This document shows, one piece after another, positions 25,608 through 34,649 of a DNA stretch of 64,000 bases. The stretch covers positions 1 through 64,000 of the forward strand of contig JBGANK010000013.1 of NCBI GenBank assembly GCA_044222395.1, in the 5' to 3' direction. The stretch comes from JAEUMD01 sp044222395 (GTDB lineage: Bacteria; Pseudomonadota; Alphaproteobacteria; Rhizobiales; Hyphomicrobiaceae). Under the pieces are notes generated by a model. The model saw only the letters and a list, made by a program, of their open reading frames with translations, was not told where the DNA came from and searched no databases. The position numbers were made by a program, and so were the translations under genes. Each line of letters begins with the position of its first letter. Positions within the stretch are counted from its first letter, which is position 1.

Positions 25608-28586
25608 TCAGACGATCAACTGGTCGAACAGGGCGGCGACGGTGGCAAGCGTATCGGTCAGTTGCGTCTCCAGCGCGGCGAAGGACGGTGCATCACCTGC
25701 CCCCGTGAGCAGTTCCTGCAATCCCTTCGGTGCGACGACCGGATCGAACGGGCCTTCCAGGCACAGCCTGATGATTTGCGTGAGATTGTGGATCAGCTCG
25801 GTCGCGGCAACGAGTATGTCGGCATGCTCTTGCGAGACATATCCCGCGCCTGCCAGCTTGCGGAGTGCCTTTGCGGTGTTCTGGTCGAGCACCTCCGGAT
25901 GATGCTCGGCGGCCACGAGCTGCAGGAACTGGGCGATGAACTCCAGGTCGACGAGGCCACCCCGCACCTGCTTCAGGTCCCAGATGTTGTCGGTACCCTT
26001 CTCCTTGGCTATCCGCTCGCGCATGTCGCGCACGTCGGCAGCTACCTTGGCGCGGTCGCGCGGCCGGCGCAGCGCCGCGTCGACGGCGGCTTCGACCTTC
26101 ATGCGCAGCTTGGGCGGGCCGGTGATGGCGCGCGCCCTGGTCAAGGCCATATGTTCCCAGGTCCACGCCTCGTTCGTCTGGTAGTCGATGAAGCTTGCCA
26201 GGCGGGCGGCGAGCGGGCCGCTTTGACCGGATGGCCGCAAGCGCATATCGACCTCGTAGAGCGTGCCTTCGGAGGTGGGCGCGGAGAGTGCCGTGATGAG
26301 ACGCTGGGTCAGGCGTGAATAGTACTGGCTCGGCGCCAGGGGCCGCGCACCTTCGGATTGTGTGGCGGTCTCGTCGAAGTCGTAGACGACGATCAGATCG
26401 AGGTCGGAAGACGCCGTCATCTCGCGTCCGCCCAGCTTGCCCATGGCCAGTACGGTGGCGCCGCCTCCGGGAATCGAACCGTGACTGCGCGACAGCTCCA
26501 GCTCGACAAACCCCTGCATCGCGCCTATCAGACGCTCGGCAAGGAGCGCGTAAGCATCGTCTGCCTGGCTGGCGTTGATCGAGGCAGACAAGACGCGCAC
26601 GCCGATGAGGAAGGCCTGCTCGCTGCCGACGACGCGGGCGCGGTCGAGCGCCTCCTGCACGTCGTTGGCCATGCCGATTTCAGTGCTGATCACCTTGTCG
26701 AGTTCGGCGGCGCCCGGCAGTGTGTTGAAGGTCCTCGGATCGATCACGGCATCAAGCAGGCGGCGGCGGCGCGACAGGATGCGAGCGAGGCGCGGCGCGG
26801 TTCCCATGATGTCGGCGACGAGCTTGAGCAGACCGGGATTGGCCTTGAGCAGTGCGAACAGCTGGACGCCGGTCGGCAGCTCCGACAGGAAGCGATCGAA
26901 CGTGGCGAAAGCGCGGTCGGGCTCGGCGGTCTCGGCGAGCGCAGCGATCAGCAGCGGCTGCACCGCCGTCAAGCGCTCGCGGGAGCGCGGCGAGCGCACG
27001 GCGGGAAAGCGGCCCGCATGCCAGCCGCGCACGGTTTCCAGAATGCTCGACGGCTGTGTGAAGCCCATTGCGCGCAAGGTCTCCACCGTCGCCGGGTCGT
27101 CATCACCACCGGCGAAGACCATATTGGCGCCGGCGGCAGTCAGCTCGGGCATGTCCTCGAACAGCGCAACATAGTGCGTCTGCACCGTCTCGAGGGTCGG
27201 GATGAACTCCGCGGAGAAGGCGGCGAGATCCTGATATCCGGCAAAGCGAGCGAATGATTCCAGCGGCGCCTGCGCCTCGGGCAGCGAATGCGTCTGCTCG
27301 TCGGCCACCATCTGGATGCGATGCTCGATGCGGCGCAGATAAAGGTAGGCGCGTTCGAGGTCAGCGCGCACCTTCTCACGTATCCAGTCGCGCTCGACCA
27401 ATGCCTGCAGGGCAACGAGCGTCTGGCGAATGCGCAGCTCGCGCTGACGACCGCCGGCGATCAGCTGCTGCGTCTGGGTGAAAAACTCGATCTCGCGGAC
27501 GCCGCCGCGGCCAAGCTTTACGTTGTGGCCGGCGACCGAAATGGAACCCAGCCCGCGGAAGGCGTGGATCTGACGCTTCATGGCGTGGATGTCTTCGATC
27601 GCGGCGAAGTCGAGGTGCTTGCGCCAGACGAACGGCGTCAGGTCTTCGATAAGCGCGCTGCCGGCACTGCGGTCGCCGGCGGCCGGGCGCGCCTTGATCA
27701 GGGCGGCGCGCTCCCAGTTCTGGCCGAAGCTCTCGTAGTAGTGCATGGCCGCGTCCGTCGACAAAGCGACCTGGGTGGCGCCGGGATCGGGACGCAAGCG
27801 CAGATCGACGCGAAACACGTAGCCGTCGGCGGTGCGCTCCTGCATGATCTTGACAAGATCACGCGTCATGCGGACGAAGAAGGACTGAGGTTCGAGGCCG
27901 TCGCGCAGCTTGGCGCGAGCACGATCGTAAAAGACGATGATGTCGATGTCGCTGGAATAGTTGAGCTCGCCAGCCCCGTGCTTGCCCATCGCCAGGACGA
28001 TATAGCCGGAGCTGGCAGCGGCATCAGGTGCTATATCACGCCATTCGCCCTTGGCCTGTGCCTGGCGGAAAAGAAAATGAACGGCGGCATCGAGGGCCGC
28101 ATCGGCGGTGGCGGTCAGAACGCCGGTCACGGTCATCACCGGCCAGACGCCACCAAGGTCAGCGAGCGCCGTCAGCAGCGCGATCTCGGTCTTGAAGATG
28201 CGGACCGCTCGCATGGCCTCAGCCATCGTGGTTGCCGATGACATTGCAGCATTCATGTCGGCAACGAGGCGGTGGAAGCGATCCTCAGGCGCGTCGGCGA
28301 GCAAGCGCTGCAGGCGCGCGCCGTCGCGGGTGATGAGACCGCGCAGATAGGGCGAGCCAGCAAAGATGCCCGCGAGAAGGGCACGGACCGGCTCGCGCTG
28401 AATGAGCTTGGCGAGAGGCGCGAGCTTGGAATCAGCCGCGGCTTGCGTCTCCAATGCCTGAAGCTCGTCCCATGCGTTCTTGTCGTTGTCTGCGATCGGC
28501 CACTGCGAGATCCGGTCGGCGAGCGCCCTGACCGCAGCATCGTTGCCTGCGGCGCCGCTTTGCGTCCCTCTTTCCGCCCCCGTCAT
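25608..28586 (-). CDS. glnE: Bifunctional glutamine synthetase adenylyltransferase/deadenylase
   Basis: Controls glutamine synthetase by adding or removing AMP on its tyrosine according to PII status. Both nucleotidyltransferase halves are visible: the N-terminal deadenylase active site GELNYSSDIDIIVFYD and the C-terminal adenylylase site REMTASSDLDLIVVYD, each with the paired aspartates. At 992 residues it has the usual length. It follows the two-component pair on the same strand (92 bases), an arrangement with degP seen in Rhizobiales. Confidence 0.97.
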   Translation of the reverse strand: MTGAERGTQSGAAGNDAAVRALADRISQWPIADNDKNAWDELQALETQAAADSKLAPLAKLIQREPVRALLAGIFAGSPYLRGLITRDGARLQRLLADAPEDRFHRLVADMNAAMSSATTMAEAMRAVRIFKTEIALLTALADLGGVWPVMTVTGVLTATADAALDAAVHFLFRQAQAKGEWRDIAPDAAASSGYIVLAMGKHGAGELNYSSDIDIIVFYDRARAKLRDGLEPQSFFVRMTRDLVKIMQERTADGYVFRVDLRLRPDPGATQVALSTDAAMHYYESFGQNWERAALIKARPAAGDRSAGSALIEDLTPFVWRKHLDFAAIEDIHAMKRQIHAFRGLGSISVAGHNVKLGRGGVREIEFFTQTQQLIAGGRQRELRIRQTLVALQALVERDWIREKVRADLERAYLYLRRIEHRIQMVADEQTHSLPEAQAPLESFARFAGYQDLAAFSAEFIPTLETVQTHYVALFEDMPELTAAGANMVFAGGDDDPATVETLRAMGFTQPSSILETVRGWHAGRFPAVRSPRSRERLTAVQPLLIAALAETAEPDRAFATFDRFLSELPTGVQLFALLKANPGLLKLVADIMGTAPRLARILSRRRRLLDAVIDPRTFNTLPGAAELDKVISTEIGMANDVQEALDRARVVGSEQAFLIGVRVLSASINASQADDAYALLAERLIGAMQGFVELELSRSHGSIPGGGATVLAMGKLGGREMTASSDLDLIVVYDFDETATQSEGARPLAPSQYYSRLTQRLITALSAPTSEGTLYEVDMRLRPSGQSGPLAARLASFIDYQTNEAWTWEHMALTRARAITGPPKLRMKVEAAVDAALRRPRDRAKVAADVRDMRERIAKEKGTDNIWDLKQVRGGLVDLEFIAQFLQLVAAEHHPEVLDQNTAKALRKLAGAGYVSQEHADILVAATELIHNLTQIIRLCLEGPFDPVVAPKGLQELLTGAGDAPSFAALETQLTDTLATVAALFDQLIV

Positions 28587-28677
28587 CGCGTCTCGTGCCT
28601 CCCTGGTGTTGTTCAGATCGATAAGTCCGCATCAAAGCCCGGCTGCAATCAATGTAGCGGACGTCTCGATCAGCACA

Positions 28678-30156
28678 CTATGCGCCGCTTGCAACGGGAC
28701 TCGCGGCCCCGGACACGCGAGATGGTCCCTTGCCGCGCGGCAATGTCAAGACCACGCGCAAGCCAGGTGCATTGTCCTCGAGGCGCACCCTTCCCTCGTG
28801 CAGCCGCGCAACTGCGGCGACGAGGCTCAAGCCCAGCCCCGTACCCGGGCGCGATCGGCTCTGCTCCAGCCTGACGAAGCGCCTCAATACTCGCTCGCGA
28901 TCCGGCGCGCTGATGCCTGGACCATTGTCGCTTACCGAGATGTCGACGGCCTCGACTTGCTGCTCGACGGCGACGACGATCCGGGTGGCGCCGAGCGCGG
29001 TGTCACTGGTTGCGTTGCCCGGCGGCGGCTTGGCCCCGTACTTGATCGCATTGTCGATGAGGTTGGCGACGGCCTGACCGACCAGATGCCGATTGACGCT
29101 GATGCGGGCGGCATCGGGGACGGTCGAGACAAGTGTCAATCCCGCTTCCTCCGCAACCGGCTCATAGAGCTCGGCCACATCTGCCACCAGCCGGCCGATA
29201 TCGACATCCTCAATGTTGCCTTCGAGTGCGCCGGCCTCCAGGCGGGCAATCAGCAGCAGCGCGTTGAAGGTCTTGATCAGTTCGTCGGCCTCCTCGATGG
29301 TCTGTTCCAGACCGACGCGGCAAGCATCCTTGTTGTCGGTCTCGCGAAGCGCTGCCTCGGCACGGTTGCGCAAGCGGTTGAGCGGCGTCTTCAAGTCATG
29401 CGCGATGTTGTCTGAGACCTCGCGCAAGCCGCTCATGAGCTGTTCGATCCGGTCGAGCATCTGATTGAGGCTGTGGGCGACACGGTCGATCTCGTCGCCG
29501 CTGCCGGCGAGGGGAATGCGGCGCGTCATGTCGCCGGCCATGATCGATCGCGCGGCGCGGTTGACGGAGTCCAGGCGCCCCAGAACCGCGCGGCTCAAGA
29601 TGTAGCCGCCGGCGAGCCCTGCGAGCGCGAGGATGGCCATGGCCGATAGCGCGCCCAGGCGCATACGCGCGAACAAATCCTGTTCGGCATCGATGTCGCG
29701 GCCGACCAGAAGTGTGGCTGAACCGGGCAGGCTGATGGTGACGGCGACCGCCTGGCGGGTGATGACGCCGTCCTTGCCCTGCGCATCGGGGCGGCTGTAG
29801 CTGAAGACGCCGCCGGCGGGCTTTGCTGCGATCTCCGGCGGCAGGCGATCAAGGTTGCCGGCGATCTTCATTCCGTCGGCAGCCGTCAACAGATAGAGCC
29901 GGCGCGTGTCGGCAGGCAACCGCAGCTGGACAGCATCGCGCGCAGCATCGACGCCACCTGAAACGGACTGCTGCGCGATCACCTCGGCATCGGCCTTTAG
30001 CGTGGCCAACACCTCATCGGTCAGCGCCGCCTGCGACTGCCGGAAAAACAGGATTGCGAATGCCGAGGTGACGACGACGATCGCTGCAAGCGCGGCAGCT
30101 GCAATCCTGAACGCACTGCTCGACAGGGCGCCGGTCAGCGGATCATGCATCGCCAT
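28678..30156 (-). CDS. Sensor histidine kinase (HAMP, HisKA, HATPase)
   Basis: Membrane-bound kinase of an envelope-type two-component system. An N-terminal helix, a periplasmic sensor of about 130 residues and a second helix (MAILALAGLAGGYILS) precede a HAMP domain (RSIMAGDMTRRIPLAGSGDEID). The phospho-acceptor box is DNIAHDLKTPLNRL; ATP-binding boxes are NLIDNAIKYG, SDNGPGIS and GTGLGLSLV. It overlaps the end of its response regulator gene by 14 bases, so the pair is co-translated. Confidence 0.93.
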   Translation of the reverse strand: MAMHDPLTGALSSSAFRIAAAALAAIVVVTSAFAILFFRQSQAALTDEVLATLKADAEVIAQQSVSGGVDAARDAVQLRLPADTRRLYLLTAADGMKIAGNLDRLPPEIAAKPAGGVFSYSRPDAQGKDGVITRQAVAVTISLPGSATLLVGRDIDAEQDLFARMRLGALSAMAILALAGLAGGYILSRAVLGRLDSVNRAARSIMAGDMTRRIPLAGSGDEIDRVAHSLNQMLDRIEQLMSGLREVSDNIAHDLKTPLNRLRNRAEAALRETDNKDACRVGLEQTIEEADELIKTFNALLLIARLEAGALEGNIEDVDIGRLVADVAELYEPVAEEAGLTLVSTVPDAARISVNRHLVGQAVANLIDNAIKYGAKPPPGNATSDTALGATRIVVAVEQQVEAVDISVSDNGPGISAPDRERVLRRFVRLEQSRSRPGTGLGLSLVAAVARLHEGRVRLEDNAPGLRVVLTLPRGKGPSRVSGAASPVASGA

Positions 30157-30823
30157 CGCGGATCATATAGCCGGCGCCGCGCACGGTGTGCAGCAGCGGA
30201 GTTGCAAAGCCCTTGTCGATCTTGGCGCGCAGCCTGGAGACATGCACGTCGATGACGTTGGTCTGGGGATCGAAGTGGTAGTCCCAAACGTTCTCCAGCA
30301 GCATGGTGCGGGTCACCACCTGGCCGGCATGGCGCATGAGATACTCAAGCAAGCGGTATTCGCGCGGCTGCAGGACGACATTCTCGCCGGCACGCATGAC
30401 GCGGTGGGACAGCCGGTCGAGCACCAGGTCGCCAACGACGTAGCGCGTCGCCTGCTCCTCGGGAGCATGGCGGCGTGCCAGCGCCTCGATGCGCGCGAGC
30501 AGCTCTGTATAGGCGTAGGGCTTGGTCAGATAGTCGTCGCCGCCGGCGCGCAGCCCCTTCACGCGATCGTCGACCTCTCCCAGAGCGGACAAGATCAAGA
30601 CCGGCGTGCGATCTCCCTCGGCGCGAATCTGCCTGACGATCGAAAGGCCATCCATCACGGGGAGCATCCGGTCGACGATGAGGATGTCGAAGTCGCCTTC
30701 GCGCGCCAGCGCCAATCCGCTCTCGCCATCTGCGGCCACCTCAGAAGTGTGGCCGCTTTCCTTGAGAGACTTCTGCAGGAAGCCTGCCGTCTCCTTGTCG
30801 TCTTCGATCACCAGGACGCGCAT
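30143..30823 (-). CDS. OmpR-family response regulator
   Basis: A 226-residue receiver plus winged-helix regulator. The acidic pocket is EDD, the phospho-acceptor Asp lies in ILIVDRMLPVMDGL, the Lys in LTKPYAYTELLARI. The C-terminal domain has the OmpR-type pattern LQPREYRLLEYLMRHAGQVVTRTMLLENVW and ends with RGAGYMIRD. Partner of the overlapping kinase; the degP gene just upstream suggests an envelope-stress circuit, which is inference. Confidence 0.94.
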   Translation of the reverse strand: MRVLVIEDDKETAGFLQKSLKESGHTSEVAADGESGLALAREGDFDILIVDRMLPVMDGLSIVRQIRAEGDRTPVLILSALGEVDDRVKGLRAGGDDYLTKPYAYTELLARIEALARRHAPEEQATRYVVGDLVLDRLSHRVMRAGENVVLQPREYRLLEYLMRHAGQVVTRTMLLENVWDYHFDPQTNVIDVHVSRLRAKIDKGFATPLLHTVRGAGYMIRDGDA

Positions 30824-30943
30824 GTCGCTCTGCTGCAGTTCGGGCTCGATCCTCTCGGCCGTTCACCGGTTGAGACCGGCGCACCGGTGCCAATTGCGGC
30901 AGCGGCCACCATAAGGCATTGCCGCGCCGCCATCAAAGCGGAG

Positions 30944-30976
30944 GGCCGCCTGCAGTCTGATAGCCTGCAGGCGGCC
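30944..30976 (-). terminator. Terminator-like hairpin after degP
   Basis: A perfect 12-bp stem (30944-30955 with 30965-30976) with a 9-base loop lies about 47 bases past the degP stop and before the response regulator gene. The downstream T-run is weak. It could terminate or attenuate degP read-through into the two-component genes. Confidence 0.55.
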
Positions 30977-31022
30977 TGTGCTCGGTCTTGTCGACTTGCC
31001 TGACGGCCGCTCAACCGCCGTC

Positions 31023-32603
31023 TCAGCTCTTCTTGAGTTGTAGCGCCACGAACCGCTTCTGCTGGCCGGTGCGGATGTGGAGCAGGACGGCGCGACGACC
31101 CTGGTCGCGTGCCTTCTTGACGCCGGTCACGACGTCTTCCGCCGTCTTGACGGCCTCGCCCTGCACCTCAAGGATCACATCGCCAGGCTTCAGGCCCTTC
31201 TGCGCCGCGTCTGACTGTGGGTCGATCTCGGCGATGGCAACACCATCCTTAACGCCTTCGGCTCCGGCAGGTGCCAGCTTGAGGCCCAACTGCTCAAGGT
31301 CGGTGTTGGTCTGGTCCGAAGGCTTGCCCTGCTCGATACGGGAGATCTCCTCGCTCGTGTTCGGGAAGTTGCCCAGCTTGACCTGAACCATCTTCTCTGC
31401 ACCGTTGCGCCAGACCTTGACGGCAACCATGGTATCTGGCGCGTACGCTGCGATCTTGCGCGCCAGGTCGCGGCTGTCCTCGATGTCCACGCCATCGACC
31501 CCGATCACGACATCCCGTGCAGCCAGACCCGAGTTTTCCGCAGGTCCTGCCGGGGTGATCTCGCTGATCAGTGCGCCGCGTGCACGGCTGAGACCGAGGC
31601 TTGCAGCGGTATCCTCATCGACGTTCTGGATCTTCACGCCGAGCCAACCGCGGCTCACCTTGCCCTGCTTCTTCAATTGCTCGATGACATTGGCCGCCGT
31701 CTTGGCGGGCACGGCAAAAGCGATGCCGACGTTGCCACCCGACGGGCTGAAGATCGCGGTGTTGACGCCGATCACGTCGCCTTCGAGATTGAAGGTCGGA
31801 CCACCCGAGTTGCCGCGATTGACGGCTGCGTCGACCTGCAGGAAGTCATAAGGGCCAGAGCCGATGTCGCGCGTCAATGCCGAGACGATGCCGGCGGTGA
31901 CGGTGCCACCGAGGCCGAACGGATTACCCACCGCCAACACCCAATCGCCTACGCGAGCCGGGGTGTCCGTGAACTTGACGTGCTGGAACGACTTGTTGGT
32001 CTTGTTATTCTTGATCTTGACCAGTGCCAGATCGGTGCGGGCGTCGGTGCCGACGAGCTCCGCCTCGAGCTTCTCCTGATCGTCGAAGCTGACCTCGATC
32101 TTGGCTGCGCCGTCGACGACGTGATTGTTGGTGACCACGTAGCCGTCGGCGGAGATGAGGAAGCCCGAGCCCTGTGCGAGCTGCGGACGGTTCGGCTTCA
32201 TCGGCTGCTGGAACTCTTTCGGCAGGTTCTTGAAGAAGTCCTTCAACGGGTGATCGTCCGGCAGGTCCGGGAGACCTCCAAACCGGCGGCCGCCAGGCTT
32301 CTTGTCGTCGGCGGTCTTGTCGCCGTTGGTCACCGAGATCGAGACGACTGCGCCCTTAACCTTGTCGACGATGTCGGCAAAGGAGAGCGGCGCGCGGCCC
32401 ATCGGGGTCTGCACGGTACCTTGCTCGGATGGGCGCAGCTGAGCCATCGCAGCCGGCGACGGCGCGAATGCCTGCCATGCCATTGCACCGGCTCCGAGGA
32501 TGCCGACGGCGGCCAAGACACGGCCCCGGCGCATCGGTCGGCGGCTGGCAGTCGCGCTTGGCGCGGGTTTTGCTGAGTGTGCCTCGGACGGCAGGTTCTG
32601 CAT
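31023..32603 (-). CDS. Do-family periplasmic serine protease (DegP/HtrA)
   Basis: Envelope protease/chaperone. The catalytic triad is His in VVTNNHVVDG, Asp in DARTDLALVKI and Ser in RGNSGGPTFNLEG. Two PDZ domains follow (SRGWLGVKIQNVDEDTA.. and LAPAGAEGVKDGVAIAEID..). The ATG at 32603 is preceded by AAGGAGG, better than the TTG at 32612. An N-terminal anchor or signal (RVLAAVGILGAGAMAWQAFA) targets it to the periplasm. It is divergent from another trypsin-fold protease gene. Confidence 0.95.
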   Translation of the reverse strand: MQNLPSEAHSAKPAPSATASRRPMRRGRVLAAVGILGAGAMAWQAFAPSPAAMAQLRPSEQGTVQTPMGRAPLSFADIVDKVKGAVVSISVTNGDKTADDKKPGGRRFGGLPDLPDDHPLKDFFKNLPKEFQQPMKPNRPQLAQGSGFLISADGYVVTNNHVVDGAAKIEVSFDDQEKLEAELVGTDARTDLALVKIKNNKTNKSFQHVKFTDTPARVGDWVLAVGNPFGLGGTVTAGIVSALTRDIGSGPYDFLQVDAAVNRGNSGGPTFNLEGDVIGVNTAIFSPSGGNVGIAFAVPAKTAANVIEQLKKQGKVSRGWLGVKIQNVDEDTAASLGLSRARGALISEITPAGPAENSGLAARDVVIGVDGVDIEDSRDLARKIAAYAPDTMVAVKVWRNGAEKMVQVKLGNFPNTSEEISRIEQGKPSDQTNTDLEQLGLKLAPAGAEGVKDGVAIAEIDPQSDAAQKGLKPGDVILEVQGEAVKTAEDVVTGVKKARDQGRRAVLLHIRTGQQKRFVALQLKKS

Positions 32604-32703
32604 GGTGATCAACCTCCTTTTCGAAAGCCATTTCGGCTGTTGATCGACGCTATAGCCAAGCCGCCATTACGGCAGCATTTCGCCTGCCTTAACGATCTGT
32701 AAT

Positions 32704-34014
32704 GTGTTGAGGAGTGGCGCGGTGGGGCTTGCAGTGGGGATGGTGAGCAAGCCGTGCGGATCAGCCCGCGTACCGGGCGCGATCGGGCCGCTCCCAGCCG
32801 TTTCGGTACGGGACAATAGTGCGGGACAGGTCAAGGGAGCTGATAGACCTGCGCTGCGTGCCCGGACAAATCCAACCGGGAACGGTAGATCTGCGGCCCT
32901 GTCGGCAGCAGCTACCGCTGCTTTCTGGTGCGGCATGGGTTCTGGTGTACCGCTGGCCGGTGCCGCGGCGGCACATGTTCCCGCCATCCTCGGCAAACCG
33001 CCCGGCCTCGTTCAAAACGTAGCGGTGTTCGGCGATGACGAGCGGCGGATCATCTCGGGCCGCCGCCACGCCTGGGTCAAGGCACGGGTCGGCCTGCTCA
33101 CGCAGCGCAAGGCGAAGACCGTATGCACTGCTTTTTGCGTTGCGGAGGACATCATCGCCACCGCTGGTCATTGCGTTGCGGGCACGATGGAACGCGCCGC
33201 CGGTGATCCCGAAGGGCTGTCGTTTCTTGTCGATGCTGGTGACGCCGAAGTCGCGATCCTGCCTCAGCAGTTCGTAACCGGGACCTCGCAGCTGCGCACG
33301 CGCCCGCCGATCAATGCAACGTCGGACTGGGCCTTCCTGCGCCTCGAACGTGCAGCCTGCCCGCGGGATGGCCTTCACTTGAGCCGCATTTCGTCGCCAG
33401 AAGTGATCGAGGCATCAGAGGCCGGGCGTATCTACAATGTCGCCTACCATCGCGATCTCCTGCCGTGGCGGCTTGCAATCGGCAGCTCCTGCCCGATCCT
33501 GTCCCACAAGGATATGGGCGAGACCGCGCAGCTGGAACGTGATTTCGAAAACGCTGGCAATCTGCTCTTGCACACGTGCGACACCGAAGCCGCATCTTCC
33601 GGTTCGCCACTGCTGATCGATGGCGACAATGGGCCCGAGGTGGTCGGAATCAACGTCGGGACCTATGTGCGCTCGCGCGTCATCATGCATGACGGCAAGG
33701 TCGTGCAGCGTCTCAATTCGGAGGTGGTCGCCAACACCGCTCTGCTCGCCGCGCCGCTCAATGCGCATCTTGCTGCATTCGCTGCAGCGGACGTGCTGAC
33801 GCGAAGGGCAGAGATCGCGCTGCTGCAAGACTACCTGAACGGGGCGGGCATCGATGCAGGCCCGCGCGACGGCATCTATGGGGCGCGAACGCGCTCTGCC
33901 ATCGAGATCTTCGAAGCGCGCGCTGGACTGCCGGTGACAGGTCTTGCCACGCGCCGGCTGCTCGATCGGCTCGAAACAGCCGCAGCAAAGACTGCGAAAG
34001 CCACCGACAGATAG
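32704..34014 (+). CDS. Trypsin-like serine protease with C-terminal peptidoglycan-binding domain
   Basis: The middle of the protein is a chymotrypsin-fold protease: His in TAGHC, Asp in SDWAFLRL and Ser in ASSGSPLL, with cysteines near the triad (TVCTAFC, GHC). The last about 65 residues form a PG_binding_1 domain (LQDYLNGAGIDAGPRDGIYGARTRSAIEIFEARAGLPVTG). A hydrophobic stretch SAALSAAATAAFWCGMG near residues 63-80 may be the signal peptide, so the true start may lie downstream of the GTG at 32704. Likely exported and attached to peptidoglycan; substrate unknown. Confidence 0.82.
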   Translation: MLRSGAVGLAVGMVSKPCGSARVPGAIGPLPAVSVRDNSAGQVKGADRPALRARTNPTGNGRSAALSAAATAAFWCGMGSGVPLAGAAAAHVPAILGKPPGLVQNVAVFGDDERRIISGRRHAWVKARVGLLTQRKAKTVCTAFCVAEDIIATAGHCVAGTMERAAGDPEGLSFLVDAGDAEVAILPQQFVTGTSQLRTRPPINATSDWAFLRLERAACPRDGLHLSRISSPEVIEASEAGRIYNVAYHRDLLPWRLAIGSSCPILSHKDMGETAQLERDFENAGNLLLHTCDTEAASSGSPLLIDGDNGPEVVGINVGTYVRSRVIMHDGKVVQRLNSEVVANTALLAAPLNAHLAAFAAADVLTRRAEIALLQDYLNGAGIDAGPRDGIYGARTRSAIEIFEARAGLPVTGLATRRLLDRLETAAAKTAKATDR

Positions 34015-34064
34015 TTTCGGGAAACGGCGCAAAGGCGAACCGTGTCGGTGCGACAGCGGCGGCG

Positions 34065-34649
34065 TCAGGACTTCGATGAGGCAGCATCGCGCGTGGCGGT
34101 GCCCTCGGCCCTGTCGCGCATGATCTCCGAGAGCCGCGCCTCCTCTTCGGCACTGAGGCCTTCCTGGCGGGTAGCCGGGCGAGCTGGCCGGTTGCGCGAC
34201 GCGTTGAAGACGTATGCAAGCGTCGCCAGGAGCAGCAGCGGCATGGTCAGCCACAGCAGCAGCGTGTGCCAACCGAACGGTGGCTTCAGCAGAACGAAAT
34301 CGCCGTACCGGGCGACGAGGAAGTCCTTGACCTGGCCGTTGCTGTCGCCGCTGACGAGGCGCTCGCGGACCAGGCGGCGCAGATCCTTTGCGAGTGGCGC
34401 ATCGGAATCGTCGATCGACTGGTTCTGGCAGACAAGGCAGCGCAATTCGGCGGAAAGCTCACGTGCGCGCGTTTCCAAGGCCGGATCATCGAGCCGCTCG
34501 GCCGGGCTCAGCGCATGTGCTGCAGAGGAGAGCAGAACGGCCGCAAGCAGCAGCGACGGGATCGATCTGGCCAATGCTCTCAAGCCCGTCGTGCGGCAGC
34601 GGCGACGTATCGATCCGATGAATGCGATCGTTTCCTCTGAATGTGTCAT
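34065..34649 (-). CDS. ccmH: Cytochrome c maturation protein CcmH (CycL)
   Basis: Membrane-anchored thiol-reductase-like protein that keeps apocytochrome c cysteines reduced for haem attachment. The redox motif is LRCLVCQNQSI with CxxC, followed by SDAPLAKDLRRLVRERL. A signal/anchor lies at the N-terminus and a C-terminal membrane helix (LLLWLTMPLLLLATLAYVF) ends the core. It overlaps the ccmF stop by four bases. The N-terminal 20 residues before the signal are uncertain. Confidence 0.94.
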   Translation of the reverse strand: MTHSEETIAFIGSIRRRCRTTGLRALARSIPSLLLAAVLLSSAAHALSPAERLDDPALETRARELSAELRCLVCQNQSIDDSDAPLAKDLRRLVRERLVSGDSNGQVKDFLVARYGDFVLLKPPFGWHTLLLWLTMPLLLLATLAYVFNASRNRPARPATRQEGLSAEEEARLSEIMRDRAEGTATRDAASSKS

